Shown here: positions 1-11,551 of the stretch, one piece after another
Numbering within the stretch: position 1 is the first letter of the stretch
Layout of the letters: the number at the start of each line of letters is the position of its first letter
Assembly: GCA_021826725.1 (NCBI GenBank)
Contig: JAKAYQ010000010.1
Span: forward strand, 1 to 35,928
Direction of reading: 5' to 3'
DNA length: 35,928 nt
Origin: Actinomycetes bacterium
Lineage (GTDB): Bacteria > Actinomycetota > Acidimicrobiia > Acidimicrobiales > UBA8190
Translations under genes and position numbers: made by a program
Notes under the pieces: model-generated
What the model was told of the DNA's origin: nothing
The model's input: the letters and a program-made list of their open reading frames with translations, nothing else
Databases searched by the model: none

Positions 1-75
1 CACCGCGAAGGCAGCAGAAGACCTGCCCTTGCCTTCTCCGGTGTTCACAAGGACGATCGATTGGGCGCGCACCAT
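1..75 (-). CDS. cobO: Corrinoid adenosyltransferase CobO/BtuR, N-terminal fragment
   Basis: This gene is cut by the left window edge and is absent from the ORF track. Reading the minus strand from an ATG at 75 gives 25 codons with no stop. They contain a short beta strand (IVLVNTG) followed by the P-loop GEGKGRSS and AAFAV. That arrangement is typical of the N-terminus of cob(I)yrinic acid a,c-diamide adenosyltransferases, which move the 5'-deoxyadenosyl group of ATP onto Co(I) corrinoids. The gene diverges from the riboswitch-led cbiZ-cobN operon, which supports a cobalamin role. I see no strong Shine-Dalgarno before the ATG. Only the N-terminus is visible, so the assignment rests on the P-loop and the context. 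Another P-loop protein is possible but less likely. Confidence 0.75.
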   Translation of the reverse strand, partial: MVRAQSIVLVNTGEGKGRSSAAFAV

Positions 76-194
76 GTGTGGCGCACGGTACTCACCAGCT
101 AAAGCCGCGGCAAGCGACCGGGTTGGGATCCGGCGCCGGGCGGCCCCGCCCCGACACGACACCGCGCCGCTCCGGCACGACGCAGGACCGGACG

Positions 195-365
195 AGGCGC
201 GGTACAGTGCGATCCGTAGCGCAGGGAACCCGGTGCGAGTCCGGGGCTGTCCCGCAACTGTGACCGGGGAGCCGACCCCACTGCTGGCCACGGCCCGATA
301 TGGGTGGGAAGGCCGGGGAAGGCGACGATCCGGGAGCCAGGAGACCTGCCTGCCCGAGAGATCGC
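195..365 (+). promoter_or_regulatory. Cobalamin (AdoCbl) riboswitch
   Basis: The conserved core is directly visible: a GCGCAGGGAA segment, then GGTGCGAGTCC, then GCTGTCCCGCAACTGTGA. About 80 nt later comes the B12 box GCCAGGAGACCTGCC at 336-350. Order and spacing match the known cobalamin riboswitch family, and only the outer P1/P2 limits are approximate. It lies 20-30 nt before the cbiZ start on the same strand, with a GAGGA Shine-Dalgarno at about 377-381 between them. Bound adenosylcobalamin would be expected to repress the whole cbiZ-to-chlID operon. I cannot tell from the sequence whether control acts on translation or on termination. Confidence 0.95.
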
Positions 366-386
366 TCGGACCACGCGAGGACGACC

Positions 387-1010
387 ATGGCGTTCGACAT
401 TCGTTGGAGGCGCGAAGCCGGCCGGAACCTGCCCGTGTTGGTGTGGCAGTGGCGCGAGCCGATGCGCACCATCGCCAGCGGCCCCCACAACGGCGGCATC
501 GGCCTGCGCCGGTGGGTCGTGAACGCCCAGGTTCCCCCCGCCTACGCTCGGCGCGACCCCGACCACCACCTGGGCAAGCTCGGCGTGTCCCTGGGACTTC
601 CCGGCCGGGGGGTGGGGATGCTGACGGCGGCCGACGTCCAGCACTACCGCTCGACCGTCGACGACGGCGTCGAGGTCGTCGCCACCGTCGGCCTGAGCCG
701 CCCGATCTCGGCCGCCGCCCCCGACGATCCACGGGCGCCCAGTCTGGCCGGCACCATCAACGTGGTAGCCGTCGTTCCCCAGCGCCTGTCGGACGCCGCC
801 CTGGTGAACGCCGTCGTCACGATGACCGAAGCGAAGGTGCAGGCACTGCGCGATGCCGGGGTTCCCGGGACCGGGACGGCTACCGACGCGGTGTGCGTCG
901 TCTGCCCTGACGACGGGCCGATCGTGGACTACGCGGGCCCCCGTTCGCGCTGGGGGGCGCGGCTGGCCCGCGCCATGCACGGCGCGGTGCTGGCCGGCGC
1001 GGCGCCGTGA
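387..1010 (+). CDS. cbiZ: Adenosylcobinamide amidohydrolase CbiZ
   Basis: This is the first gene after the riboswitch and encodes 207 aa. CbiZ hydrolyses adenosylcobinamide to adenosylcobyric acid plus aminopropanol, so scavenged or foreign cobamides can be rebuilt. Family-like segments are [13 protein letters not shown] near the N-terminus, [36 protein letters not shown], and a [10 protein letters not shown] block before the C-terminus. The ORF track starts at 300, inside the riboswitch. The ATG at 387 is preferred because it follows GAGGA and gives a family-sized protein. The stop overlaps the cobU start (GTGA). Finding CbiZ in an operon with cobN and cobQ suggests combined synthesis and salvage. 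The family call is good; substrate range is inferred. Confidence 0.86.
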   Translation: MAFDIRWRREAGRNLPVLVWQWREPMRTIASGPHNGGIGLRRWVVNAQVPPAYARRDPDHHLGKLGVSLGLPGRGVGMLTAADVQHYRSTVDDGVEVVATVGLSRPISAAAPDDPRAPSLAGTINVVAVVPQRLSDAALVNAVVTMTEAKVQALRDAGVPGTGTATDAVCVVCPDDGPIVDYAGPRSRWGARLARAMHGAVLAGAAP

Positions 1011-1600
1011 TCACCTTGGTGCTCGGGGGTGCCCGCTCGGGTAAGTCCACTGTGGCCGAACGCCTGGCCGCGGGTACCGGGCTGCCCGTCAGCTACCTGG
1101 CCACCGGAGCGGCCTCGGACCCCGACATGGCCGAACGGATCGCGGTGCATCGGGCCCGGCGGCCCGCCGGGTGGTCGACGGTCGAGTGCGGCACCGATCT
1201 GGCCGCCACCCTGACCCTGGTGCGGGGCACTGCGCTCGTCGATGCACTGGGCACGTGGCTGGCGCGCGCGCAGGACTTCGATGTCGATACCGGTGAGCTG
1301 TGCCGAGCGCTTGGAGCCCGCACCGATCCGACCATCGTGGTGTCCGAGGAGGTGGGGATGGGGGTCCATCCGGCGAGCGCGGCTGGCCGCCGGTTCCGCG
1401 ACGCGCTCGGCGCACTCAACCAGGCGGTCGCCGCCGTCGCCGACCAGGTGCTGTTGGTCGTGGCCGGACGCGTGCTCGCCATGCAGGCGTCACTGCCGGC
1501 GGCTGGCAGCCCGGCGAGCGACCCTCCGCGCACCACGGCAGGAGCCACCGCGACCCACGCGGCGAACGACTCTCCGGGCACCACGGCGCAGCATGTCTAG
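1007..1600 (+). CDS. cobU: Adenosylcobinamide kinase / adenosylcobinamide-phosphate guanylyltransferase
   Basis: This bifunctional enzyme phosphorylates adenosylcobinamide and then attaches GMP to give AdoCbi-GDP, the substrate of CobS. The P-loop GGARSGKS is at residues 7-14. His48 in AVHRARRP fits the guanylylated histidine of Cob[13 protein letters not shown] and the [18 protein letters not shown] block near the C-terminus are characteristic. The GTG start at 1007 overlaps the cbiZ stop by 4 bp, implying coupled translation. After about residue 160 comes a roughly 35-residue Ala/Thr/Ser/Pro-rich tail not expected in the family core, probably disordered. cobS follows 14 bp downstream. Confidence 0.93.
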   Translation: MITLVLGGARSGKSTVAERLAAGTGLPVSYLATGAASDPDMAERIAVHRARRPAGWSTVECGTDLAATLTLVRGTALVDALGTWLARAQDFDVDTGELCRALGARTDPTIVVSEEVGMGVHPASAAGRRFRDALGALNQAVAAVADQVLLVVAGRVLAMQASLPAAGSPASDPPRTTAGATATHAANDSPGTTAQHV

Positions 1601-1614
1601 CGGGGTAGCAGCGC

Positions 1615-2490
1615 ATGCGTAGGGCGCTGGCCTTCCTGACGCCGATCGGTGGCGCTCGACCACCGGCGCCAGGCGCGCTCGCGTGGTTCGGCCCGATCGG
1701 CGCGCTCATCGGGCTCGCGCTCGGAGCGGTGTGGTGGGGCGCCGCGCACCTGTGGCCTCCTCCGGTGGCTGCCGCCGTAGTGGTCGCCGCCGATCTGGCC
1801 GTCACCGGTCTGCTGCACCTCGACGGCCTCGTCGACGCGGCCGACGGGCTCCTCCCGCACCTGAGCCGCAAGCAGCGGCTGGCGGTGATGCGCCAGCCCG
1901 ATGCCGGGGCGTTCGGCGTCGGAGTCGCCATCGCGGTGCTGCTCTTGCGGTGGGCGGCGCTGGCATCCCTACGCCCAGCCCCCCTGCTCCTGGCCGCCTT
2001 GTGGTGCCTGTCCCGAGCGGCGATGGCCGTCACCGCCGCTCGGCTGCCGTACGCGCGTGCCGACGGCGGGCTGGCGAGCGCCTTCCTGGCAGGCCTGAAG
2101 CCTGGGGCTGGGACCGGGAGCGGAGCCGACTGTGGCGCTGGGAGCGGAGCCGAAGGCGGGACCGGGACGGGGAGCGATGCCGACGTCGGGGCCCTGCCGG
2201 GGAGCGGGGCTGGGACCGGCACCGGGGTGGTCTCGAACACCAGCCACCGGCGGCACCCGGCGGTGGTGGCCTGGGGCCGGTTCCTCGCGATGGTCGGTGC
2301 CGCAGCAGCTCTTGCCGCGTCGTGGTCGCTGCCGGCGGGACCCGTGGCGGTGGCGGTGGCCGCCCTGGCGTTCGCCGCCGTGGTGTGGCTGGCGATGCGG
2401 CGCGTCGGCGGGTTCACCGGGGACGTCCTCGGTGCCGCCGGGCTGGTAGCCGAGAGCGTGGGCCTCATCACCGCGGTCGCCCGATGGTGA
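1615..2490 (+). CDS. cobS: Adenosylcobinamide-GDP ribazoletransferase (cobalamin synthase)
   Basis: This integral-membrane enzyme (291 aa) joins AdoCbi-GDP to alpha-ribazole(-5'-phosphate), the last step of nucleotide-loop assembly. The N-terminus RRALAFLTPIGG and the acidic motif DGLVDAADG (residues 70-78, metal/nucleotide binding) are diagnostic. Several hydrophobic helices follow. Residues about 163-206 form a Gly/Ala/Thr/Ser-rich insert encoded by internally repeated G-rich DNA (see the repeat entry). It sits between LASAFLAGLK and a resumed conserved helix, where it would make a loop. The stop overlaps the cobD ATG (ATGGTGA). The cobT gene for the alpha-ribazole precursor is not in this window. 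Confidence 0.93.
   Translation: MRRALAFLTPIGGARPPAPGALAWFGPIGALIGLALGAVWWGAAHLWPPPVAAAVVVAADLAVTGLLHLDGLVDAADGLLPHLSRKQRLAVMRQPDAGAFGVGVAIAVLLLRWAALASLRPAPLLLAALWCLSRAAMAVTAARLPYARADGGLASAFLAGLKPGAGTGSGADCGAGSGAEGGTGTGSDADVGALPGSGAGTGTGVVSNTSHRRHPAVVAWGRFLAMVGAAAALAASWSLPAGPVAVAVAALAFAAVVWLAMRRVGGFTGDVLGAAGLVAESVGLITAVARW
2101..2230 (+). repeat. G-rich low-complexity expansion inside cobS
   Basis: About 130 bp of degenerate GGGA/GGAGC/GGGAC units form an in-frame insert. The 13-mer GGAGCGGAGCCGA occurs at 2117-2129 and again at 2141-2153. It encodes a Gly-Ala-Gly-Thr/Ser type loop of about 43 residues interrupting an otherwise recognisable CobS. The DNA resembles the intergenic GGGACT repeat at 14330-14411. 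Confidence 0.7.
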
Positions 2491-3422
2491 TCCAGGGCCG
2501 CCGGTCCATCCCCGGCACAGCCCGGCGGCGGGCGCTGGCGACAGCGGCGGGGATCGTCGCCGACATGGCGCTCGGCGAACCGGCGGTGCGGCCGCACCCG
2601 GTCGCCGCCTTCGGGTCGCTCATGCGAGCGGTCGAGCGGCGCGCCTACCGGGACCAGCGGACGGCCGGCGTCGTGCACGCAGCAGTCGGCGCGACAACCG
2701 GGGCGGCGGCCGGGTTCGCGTTGGGCTCCACCACCTTGTCCACGTATGTCGCGGTTGCCGGCCGAGCCCTCCGGCACGCCGCGCTCGACGTCGGCCAGGC
2801 GCTGGGGAGCGGGGACCTCGACGCCGCCCGCGCCCTGCTGCCGGCGCTGGTCGGGCGGGACGCGACGGGCCTCGATGCCGGAGAGATCGCGCGAGCCGTC
2901 GTCGAGTCCGTGGCCGAGAACTCGGTGGACGCGGTGGTCGCCCCAGCCCTGTGGGGAGCGGCACTCGGCGGACCGGGCGCACTCGGCTACCGGGCGGTCA
3001 ACACCATGGATGCCTCGGTCGGGCACCGCAACCCTCGCTACCTGCGATACGGCTGGGCCAGCGCGCGGTTGGACGACGCCGCCAACCTGGTACCGGCCCG
3101 GGTCACCGCAGCCCTCGTCGCCGCGGTCCGCCCGGCGTCGGCCCGGGCCGTGTGGCGAGCAGTCCGCGTCGACGCCCCGGCGCATCCCTCGCCCAACGCC
3201 GGGGTGGCGGAAGCCGCGTTCGCCGCCGCGCTCGGCCTTTGTCTCGGCGGGGTGAACCGCTACGGCGACCGGGTCGACCACCGCCCGGCACTCGGAACAG
3301 GCCGGGCACCCGACGCCGACGACATCGTCCGGGCCGTCCGGCTGTCGCACGACGTCACCACCGCCCTGGTCGCAGCCCTGGTGCTTGCAGGAGCAGCCGG
3401 CGCGACAGGAGCAGCCAGATGA
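2484..3422 (+). CDS. cobD: Adenosylcobinamide-phosphate synthase CobD/CbiB
   Basis: This membrane protein (312 aa) attaches (R)-1-aminopropan-2-ol O-2-phosphate to adenosylcobyric acid. Supporting segments are the N-terminal DMALGEPAVRPHPVAAFGSLM (compare the family D-x-x-GDP-x-x-x-PHPV), VVESVAENSVDAVVAPALWG in the middle, and YRAVNTMDASVGH plus RLDDAANLVPAR. The C-terminal half has NRYGDRVD and a final hydrophobic helix. The ORF track merges it with an upstream shadow from 1683. The ATG at 2484 overlaps the cobS stop; the GTG at 2487 is an equally close alternative. Its stop overlaps the next start as ATGA. The family call is firm. Confidence 0.92.
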   Translation: MVIQGRRSIPGTARRRALATAAGIVADMALGEPAVRPHPVAAFGSLMRAVERRAYRDQRTAGVVHAAVGATTGAAAGFALGSTTLSTYVAVAGRALRHAALDVGQALGSGDLDAARALLPALVGRDATGLDAGEIARAVVESVAENSVDAVVAPALWGAALGGPGALGYRAVNTMDASVGHRNPRYLRYGWASARLDDAANLVPARVTAALVAAVRPASARAVWRAVRVDAPAHPSPNAGVAEAAFAAALGLCLGGVNRYGDRVDHRPALGTGRAPDADDIVRAVRLSHDVTTALVAALVLAGAAGATGAAR

Positions 3423-4513
3423 GCCGGATGAGCATCCCGCGCGCGACCACGCGGCCCACTTCCCCGGCCACCACGGATCCCGGCCCGCCCGCCGGGTCAT
3501 GGCAGGCGACGGTGCCGCCCCCGGCACGCCACGGCGGGGACGGCGCCCGCGTGGCCGCTGCCCTCGGTCTCGATCCGGCAGACGTGCTCGACCTGTCGGC
3601 GTCGGTCAACCCGCTCGCACCCGATGTCGCCGTCGTCGCCGCCAGGCATCTCCAAAGCCTGCGGCGCTACCCGGACCCCACCGCTGCCGGCGATGCCCTG
3701 GCCGAGGTGATCGGGGTGGACCGTTCCCGGCTGCTGCTCACCAACGGCGGCGCCGAAGCCATCGCTCTGGTGGCCGCGGAGATCGGCGGGCACGTCGACG
3801 AGCCCGAGTTCGCGCTGCACCCACGCCGCGGCGCTCCACGCTGGCGGTCCAACCCCCACAACCCGACCGGCCTGCTCGCGCCGGCCGGCGAGCACGCGGC
3901 GGTGTGGGACGAAGCCTTCTACCCGCTGGCCACCGGCACCTGGACCCGGGGCGACCCGGACGCGGTGGTGGTCGGCTCGCTCACCAAGCTCCTGGCATGC
4001 CCCGGGCTGCGCCTGGGCTACGTCCTGGCCGACCCCGATCTGGTCGACCGCCTGCGTCGCCGGCAGCCGGGTTGGTCGGTGAGCGGCCTGGCCGCGGCGG
4101 CGCTTCCCGAGCTGCTCGCCACCGCCGACCTCCCCGGCTGGTCGGCCGGCATCGCCGAGCTGCGGGCCGAGCTGGCAGCGCTGCTCCACGCCCACGGGCT
4201 CGAGCCACTGGCGTCGGACGCGAACTTCGTGCTGTGCCGCCGGGCCACGGGCCTGCGCACCCGGCTCATTCCGCACGGCGTCGTCGTACGCGACTGCGCG
4301 ACGTTCGGCCTGCCCGACCACGCCAGGGTGGCGGTACCTGATGCGACCGGACTCGAACGCCTCCGCACCGCGCTCGAGCGGAGCGCTCCGCCAGGGACCG
4401 CACCGGTGCGGCGCTCGGTCCTGGCCACCGGCACCCGATCCGACGATCAGCCGGCCGTCACGACCGGTCCCGGCACGCCGCCGGGCTCGCGACCCGGACA
4501 GCACGGGCCGTGA
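3419..4513 (+). CDS. cobC: PLP-dependent aminotransferase-fold enzyme, likely L-threonine-O-3-phosphate decarboxylase (CobC/CobD-type)
   Basis: This fold-type I PLP enzyme has 364 aa. DLSASVNPLAP and RRYPDPTA are near the N-terminus, TNGGAEAIALVAAEIG and the NPHNPTG motif follow, and the PLP lysine is Lys190 in SLTKLLACPGLRLGY. In cobalamin synthesis this family makes aminopropanol phosphate for CobD from threonine phosphate, fitting its position directly after cobD. The stretch between the glycine-rich turn and NPHNPTG is very short, and a Pro/Thr/Ser-rich tail of about 45 residues ends the protein, so the core is compact. The start overlaps the cobD stop (ATGA); the end overlaps cobQ (GTGA). 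The superfamily is certain; the decarboxylase role is inferred from context. Confidence 0.86.
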   Translation: MSRMSIPRATTRPTSPATTDPGPPAGSWQATVPPPARHGGDGARVAAALGLDPADVLDLSASVNPLAPDVAVVAARHLQSLRRYPDPTAAGDALAEVIGVDRSRLLLTNGGAEAIALVAAEIGGHVDEPEFALHPRRGAPRWRSNPHNPTGLLAPAGEHAAVWDEAFYPLATGTWTRGDPDAVVVGSLTKLLACPGLRLGYVLADPDLVDRLRRRQPGWSVSGLAAAALPELLATADLPGWSAGIAELRAELAALLHAHGLEPLASDANFVLCRRATGLRTRLIPHGVVVRDCATFGLPDHARVAVPDATGLERLRTALERSAPPGTAPVRRSVLATGTRSDDQPAVTTGPGTPPGSRPGQHGP

Positions 4514-6009
4514 AGGGCGGCCTGATGGTGTGCGGCACCGCCAGCGACGTCGGCAAGAGCCACGTCGTCACCGGCCTGTGCCGCCTGCTGGCCCGACGCG
4601 GCGTGCGGGTGGCGCCGTTCAAGGCGCAGAACATGGCCCTCAACTCGTACGTGACCCCGTCCGGGCACGAGATCGGGCGCGCCCAGGGAATCCAGGCCGT
4701 CGCCGCGGGGGTGGAGCCCGAGGTGGCGATGAACCCCATCCTGTTGAAGCCCACGGGTGAGCGGACCAGCCAGGTGGTGGTGCGCGGCGAGCCGGCAGGG
4801 CACCTCGACGCGCTGGAGTACCACGCCCGCAAGCCGGAGCTTCTGGGCACCGTGCTCGGCGCCTTGGCTGACCTCCGGGAGCGGTTCGACGTGGTGATCG
4901 TCGAAGGCGCCGGCAGCCCGGCGGAGATCAACCTGCTCGACCACGACATCGTCAACCTGCGCCTGGCCGCCGAAGCCGACCTGCCGGCGCTCGTCGTCGG
5001 CGACATCGATCGCGGCGGCGTGTTCGCCGCCCTCTACGGAACGGTCGCGCTGCTTCCCGACCGCTACCGCCGGCTGGTGCGGGGCTTCGTGATCAACAAA
5101 TTCCGCGGCGACCCCGCGCTGCTGGGCGACGGCCTCGCCGAACTGCAGCGACGCTGCGGGGTGCCGACCCTGGGCGTGCTCCCCTTCGTGCACGACGTCG
5201 CCCTCGACGCCGAGGACTCCCTGGCCCTCGGCGGCCTGCGGCCGCGTGCCACCGGCGCTCCCGTGGCCGACTCGATCGACGTGGCCGCGGTCCGACTTCC
5301 CCGGATCGCCAACTTCACCGATCTCGACGCCCTGGCCGTCGAGCCCGGTGTCACCGTCCGCCTGGTGGACGACCCCGGCGGCCTGGGCGACCCGGACCTG
5401 CTCATCCTGCCGGGCAGCAAGGCCACCGTCACGGACCTCGACTGGCTGCGGGGCCGGGGCTTCGACCGGGCCGTCGACGCCTGCAGGCAGGCCGGCACCA
5501 CCATTCTCGGGCTGTGCGCCGGCTACCAGATGCTCGGGCACCGGATCGTCGACGAGGTCGAATCCGGGCGCGGGGCGGTCGCCGGGCTCGGCCTGCTCGA
5601 CGTGGACACCGTGTTCGACCTCGCCAAGATCACGCGCCAGCGCCGGGGCACGGCCCTCGGGCAGCGGGTGTCGGGGTACGAGATCCACCACGGGCGAACC
5701 CGCTGCGGCCCGGGCGCGCAGCCCTGGATCACGCTCGACGACGCCGTCGGCGCCGACGACGAGGGGGCCCGTGCTCCTGACGACGACGGCGTGCTCGGGA
5801 CCAGCCTGCACGGCCTGTTCGAGGAGGATGCCTTCCGCGCCGCGTTCCTGGCCCGGGTGGCGCACCGGCGGTCCAAGCGTTTCGTGAGCGCCGGAGCATC
5901 GTTCGCGGCTGCCCGCCAGGCCCAGCTCGACCGGCTCGCCGACCTGCTCGAGTCACACCTCGACATGGCCGCCGTCGACCGGATCCTCGCCGAGGGAGCC
6001 CCACGATGA
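4510..6009 (+). CDS. cobQ: Cobyric acid synthase
   Basis: This glutamine-dependent amidotransferase (499 aa) amidates four side chains of adenosylcobyrinic acid a,c-diamide. The N-terminal ATPase domain has the P-loop GTASDVGKSHV, the motif FKAQNMALNS and VIVEGAGSPAEIN. The C-terminal class I-like glutaminase domain has the nucleophile Cys336 in GLCAGYQMLG and His434 in GTSLHGLFE. It carries the known family features at normal length. The GTG at 4510 overlaps the cobC stop; an ATG at 4525 is a possible alternative. Its own stop overlaps the cobN start as ATGA. Confidence 0.96.
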   Translation: MKGGLMVCGTASDVGKSHVVTGLCRLLARRGVRVAPFKAQNMALNSYVTPSGHEIGRAQGIQAVAAGVEPEVAMNPILLKPTGERTSQVVVRGEPAGHLDALEYHARKPELLGTVLGALADLRERFDVVIVEGAGSPAEINLLDHDIVNLRLAAEADLPALVVGDIDRGGVFAALYGTVALLPDRYRRLVRGFVINKFRGDPALLGDGLAELQRRCGVPTLGVLPFVHDVALDAEDSLALGGLRPRATGAPVADSIDVAAVRLPRIANFTDLDALAVEPGVTVRLVDDPGGLGDPDLLILPGSKATVTDLDWLRGRGFDRAVDACRQAGTTILGLCAGYQMLGHRIVDEVESGRGAVAGLGLLDVDTVFDLAKITRQRRGTALGQRVSGYEIHHGRTRCGPGAQPWITLDDAVGADDEGARAPDDDGVLGTSLHGLFEEDAFRAAFLARVAHRRSKRFVSAGASFAAARQAQLDRLADLLESHLDMAAVDRILAEGAPR

Positions 6010-9000
6010 TCCTGCTGCTTTCCAACGCGGACACCGACATCCTGGCGGTGCGCTCCGTGCTCGAAGGCCTGCCCGAGGGCCTCGGCCCGGTCCGGGCCGC
6101 CAATCCGTCCACACTGGCCGGACCCCCGCCGCTCGACGACGTGGACGTGGTCCTGGTCCGCCTGCTCGGCGGGCGGCGGGCGTGGGAGGCGCCCTTCGAC
6201 GAGCTGCGGCGCCGCTGCATCGCCGAGGACATCCCCCTGCTGGCCTTCGCAGGCGAGGCGGCCCCCGACGCCGAGCTGACCGCCCTGTCCACGGCGCCGG
6301 CCGCCACGGTGGCCCAAGCCTTCGAGTACCTGGTGCACGGCGGCCTCGCCAACATCGAGGGGCTGCTGCGGTTTGTGGCCGACACCGTCCTCATGGGTGG
6401 GTTCGGCTTCGATGCCCCCGTGCCGGTACCGGCCACCGGGGTGTTCGGCGACCGCCACCTCGACCCGGGCCGGCCGACCGTGGGCATCGTCTTCTACCGG
6501 GCCCACCTGCTGTCGGGGAACACCGGTTTCGTCGACGACCTGGCCGAGGCGCTGAGCGCCCGCGGGGTGAACGCGCTGCCGGTGTACTGCTATTCGCTCC
6601 GACCCGGCCCCGACGGTGTCGTCGACGCGCTGGACCTCCTGGCCGACGCCGGGGTCGCCGCGGTCGTCACCACCGTGCTGGCCATGGGCTCGGCCGACGG
6701 GGACCAGTGGGACGCGTCGGCGCTCGCCGCCCTCGACGTCCCCGTCGTCCAGGCGGTCACGGCCACCGCGTCCGCCGCCACCTGGGCGCACAGCGCCGCC
6801 GGGCTCGGTCCGCTCGACGTGGCCATGGCGGTGGCCATCCCCGAGTTCGACGGCCGCATCGTGTCGGTGCCCTTCTCCTTCAAGGAGGTGGTCGACGACG
6901 GCGACGAGCTCGGCACTCCCGTCACCGCCTACCGGACGGTTGCCGATCGGGTCGACCGGGTGGCCGGCGTCGCCGCCCGCCTGGCCATGCTCGGGCGGGT
7001 CCCGCCAGCGCAGCGGCGGATCGCCATCGTGCTGTCCGCCTACCCCACCAAGCGCAGCCGGCTGGGCAACGCCGTCGCCCTCGACACCCCGGCCAGCGTC
7101 GTGGCGCTGCTGCACGAGCTGGCCGCGGCGGGCTACCGGGTGGACCGTGTCCCCGACGACGGCGACGCCCTCATGCACGAGCTGGCCGCCGGGTTCCCTG
7201 CCGACCAGGGTTCGGCGGAGGACGCCCCGGCGGCGGGATCCCTGCGCTGGGACGGGGAGGCCTACGCGCGATGCTTTGCCGCCCTGGACCCGGCACTTCG
7301 CGACCAGGTCGTCGGCGCGTGGGGAGACGCGCCCGGGTCAGTGTGGCGCGACGGCGACGACCTGGTGTTCCCGGGGATCGACCTGGGGGGCGTCCTCGTC
7401 GCCGTGCAGCCGCCACGCGGCTTCGGCGAGGACCCGGTGGCCGTCTACCACTCGCCCGACCTGCCACCGACGCACCACTACCTCGCCTTCTACCGCTGGC
7501 TCGACGAGGTATGGGGGGCGCATGCCGTCGTGCACGCCGGCAAGCACGGCACGCTCGAATGGCTGCCGGGCAAGGGGGTGGGCCTGTCGGCGGCCTGCGC
7601 ACCGGACGCCGTGCTCGGGGACCTGCCGCTCGTGTATCCCTTCGTCGTCAACGATCCCGGTGAGGGAACCCAGGCCAAGCGCCGGGCGCACGCGGTGATC
7701 GTCGACCACCTGCTTCCCCCCATGACCCGGGCCGACACGTACGACGACCTGGCCCGGCTCGAGACCCTGCTGGACGAGCACGCCCGCGTCGCCGCGCTCG
7801 ACCCCGACAAGCTCCCGGCCATCCGCGCCCAGGTCTGGGACCTGCTGGTGGAAGCCGAGATCCACCGGGACCTGGGCGTCGCCGACGCCCCGTCCGCCGA
7901 GGCGTTCGACGAGCTGGTCCTGCATGTCGACGGCTACCTCTGCGAGCTCAAGGACGCCCAGATCCGCGGGGGGCTGCACGTCCTGGGCCGCCAGCCTGAG
8001 GGCGAAGCCGAGCTCGACCTGGTGCTCGCCATCACGCGGCTGGCCCAAGGGCAGGTCCCGTCGCTGCGAGCCAGGCTCGACCCCGACGCCGGGCGGGCGG
8101 AGGTCGACCAGGTCGAGGCCGACAACCGGCGCACGCTGGCCGTGCTGCAGGCCGCCGGCTGGCAGACCGCGAGCACCGACCCCACCCTGCGCTGGGTGTG
8201 CGACACGCTGGTCCCCGCCCTCCACCGGACCGGCGACGAGATCGGCGGCGTGCTCCGGGCGCTCTCCGGCCGGCACGTCCCCGCCGGACCGAGCGGCGCC
8301 CCCACCCGCGGCATGGCCCACGTGCTGCCCACCGGGCGCAACTTCTATTCGGTGGACCCGAAGGCGGTGCCCTCCCCGCTGGCCTGGGAGGTGGGCCAGG
8401 CCCTGGCGGATGCCCTGATCGCCCGCCACGTCGCCGACGAAGGTACGGTGCCGGCCTGCGTGGGCTTGGTCGTCTGGGGCACCGCGGCGATGCGCACCAT
8501 GGGCGACGACATCGCCCAAGCCCTGGCGCTCGTGGGTGTGCGACCGTGCTGGCAAGCGGAGTCCGGACGGGTGACCGGCCTGGAGCTGATCGGCGACGAC
8601 GAGCTGGGCCGGCCTCGCGTCGACGTGACGCTGCGGATCTCAGGCTTCTTCCGCGACGCGTTCCCGCACGTGGTCCACCTGCTGGACGACGCGCTGGCGC
8701 TCGCTGGCTTCGACGACGATCCCCGCATCTTCGGCGCCAAGCCCGGCGCCTACGGATCGGGGATCCTTCCCCTGCTCGAGTCGCGCCACTGGCGCTCCGA
8801 CGCCGACCTCGCCGCGGTCTACGAAGCGTGGAGCGGCTGGTCGTACGGGCGGCGCGCCATGGGAGCGCCCGCCGCCGGCGCTATGCGACGGCGGTTCGCG
8901 GCCATTGACGTCGCAGTGAAGAACCAGGACAACCGCGAGCACGACATCTTCGACTCCGACGACTATCTCCAGGACCATGGCGGCATGATCGCCACCGTCC

Positions 9001-9433
9001 GGGCGCTCACCGGCCACCAGCCCAAGGCGTTCTTCGGAGACACCGCCAACCCGGCCCGGCCCCGGGTCCGCACCCTGGCCGAGGAAGCCGCCCGGGTGGT
9101 GCGCACCCGGGTGGTGAACCCCAAGTGGATCGCCGCCATGCAGCGCCACGGGTACAAGGGCGCGTTCGAGATGGCGGCAACGGTCGACTACCTGTTCGGC
9201 TACGACGCCACCGCGCACGTGGTGGAGGACTGGATGTACGAGCGCGTCACCCGCGCCTATGTGGCCGACCCGCAGGTCCGCGCCTTCTTCGCCCGGTCGA
9301 ACCCGTGGGCGTTGCGGTCGATCGCCGAGCGCTTGCTCGAGGCGAACGAGCGAGACCTGTGGGCGGCGTCCGCCGAGGCCCTGGCCACGCTCCGGGCCGC
9401 GCTGCTCGAGGCCGAGGGCTGGGAGGAGTCACG

Positions 9434-9437
<4 letters not shown>
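6006..9437 (+). CDS. cobN: Cobaltochelatase subunit CobN
   Basis: This large (1143 aa) tetrapyrrole-binding chelatase subunit would insert Co2+ into hydrogenobyrinic acid a,c-diamide in the aerobic route, powered by an AAA+ partner. It is related to magnesium chelatase BchH. Hallmarks are [15 protein letters not shown] near residue 120, the segment [19 protein letters not shown] around residues 510-530, [17 protein letters not shown], and the C-terminal [12 protein letters not shown] and [19 protein letters not shown]. The length is slightly shorter than many CobN proteins but all expected blocks appear. The ATG overlaps the cobQ stop, and its stop overlaps the next gene as ATGA. This suggests stoichiometric production with the ATPase. 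Confidence 0.97.

Positions 9438-11539
<2,102 letters not shown>

Positions 11540-11551
<12 letters not shown>

Noticed and set aside
1416-3527. 703-aa minus-strand ORF across cobS and cobD
   Set aside because: Shadow frame opposite well-recognised cob genes, with Arg/Pro/Ala-biased composition and no family features.
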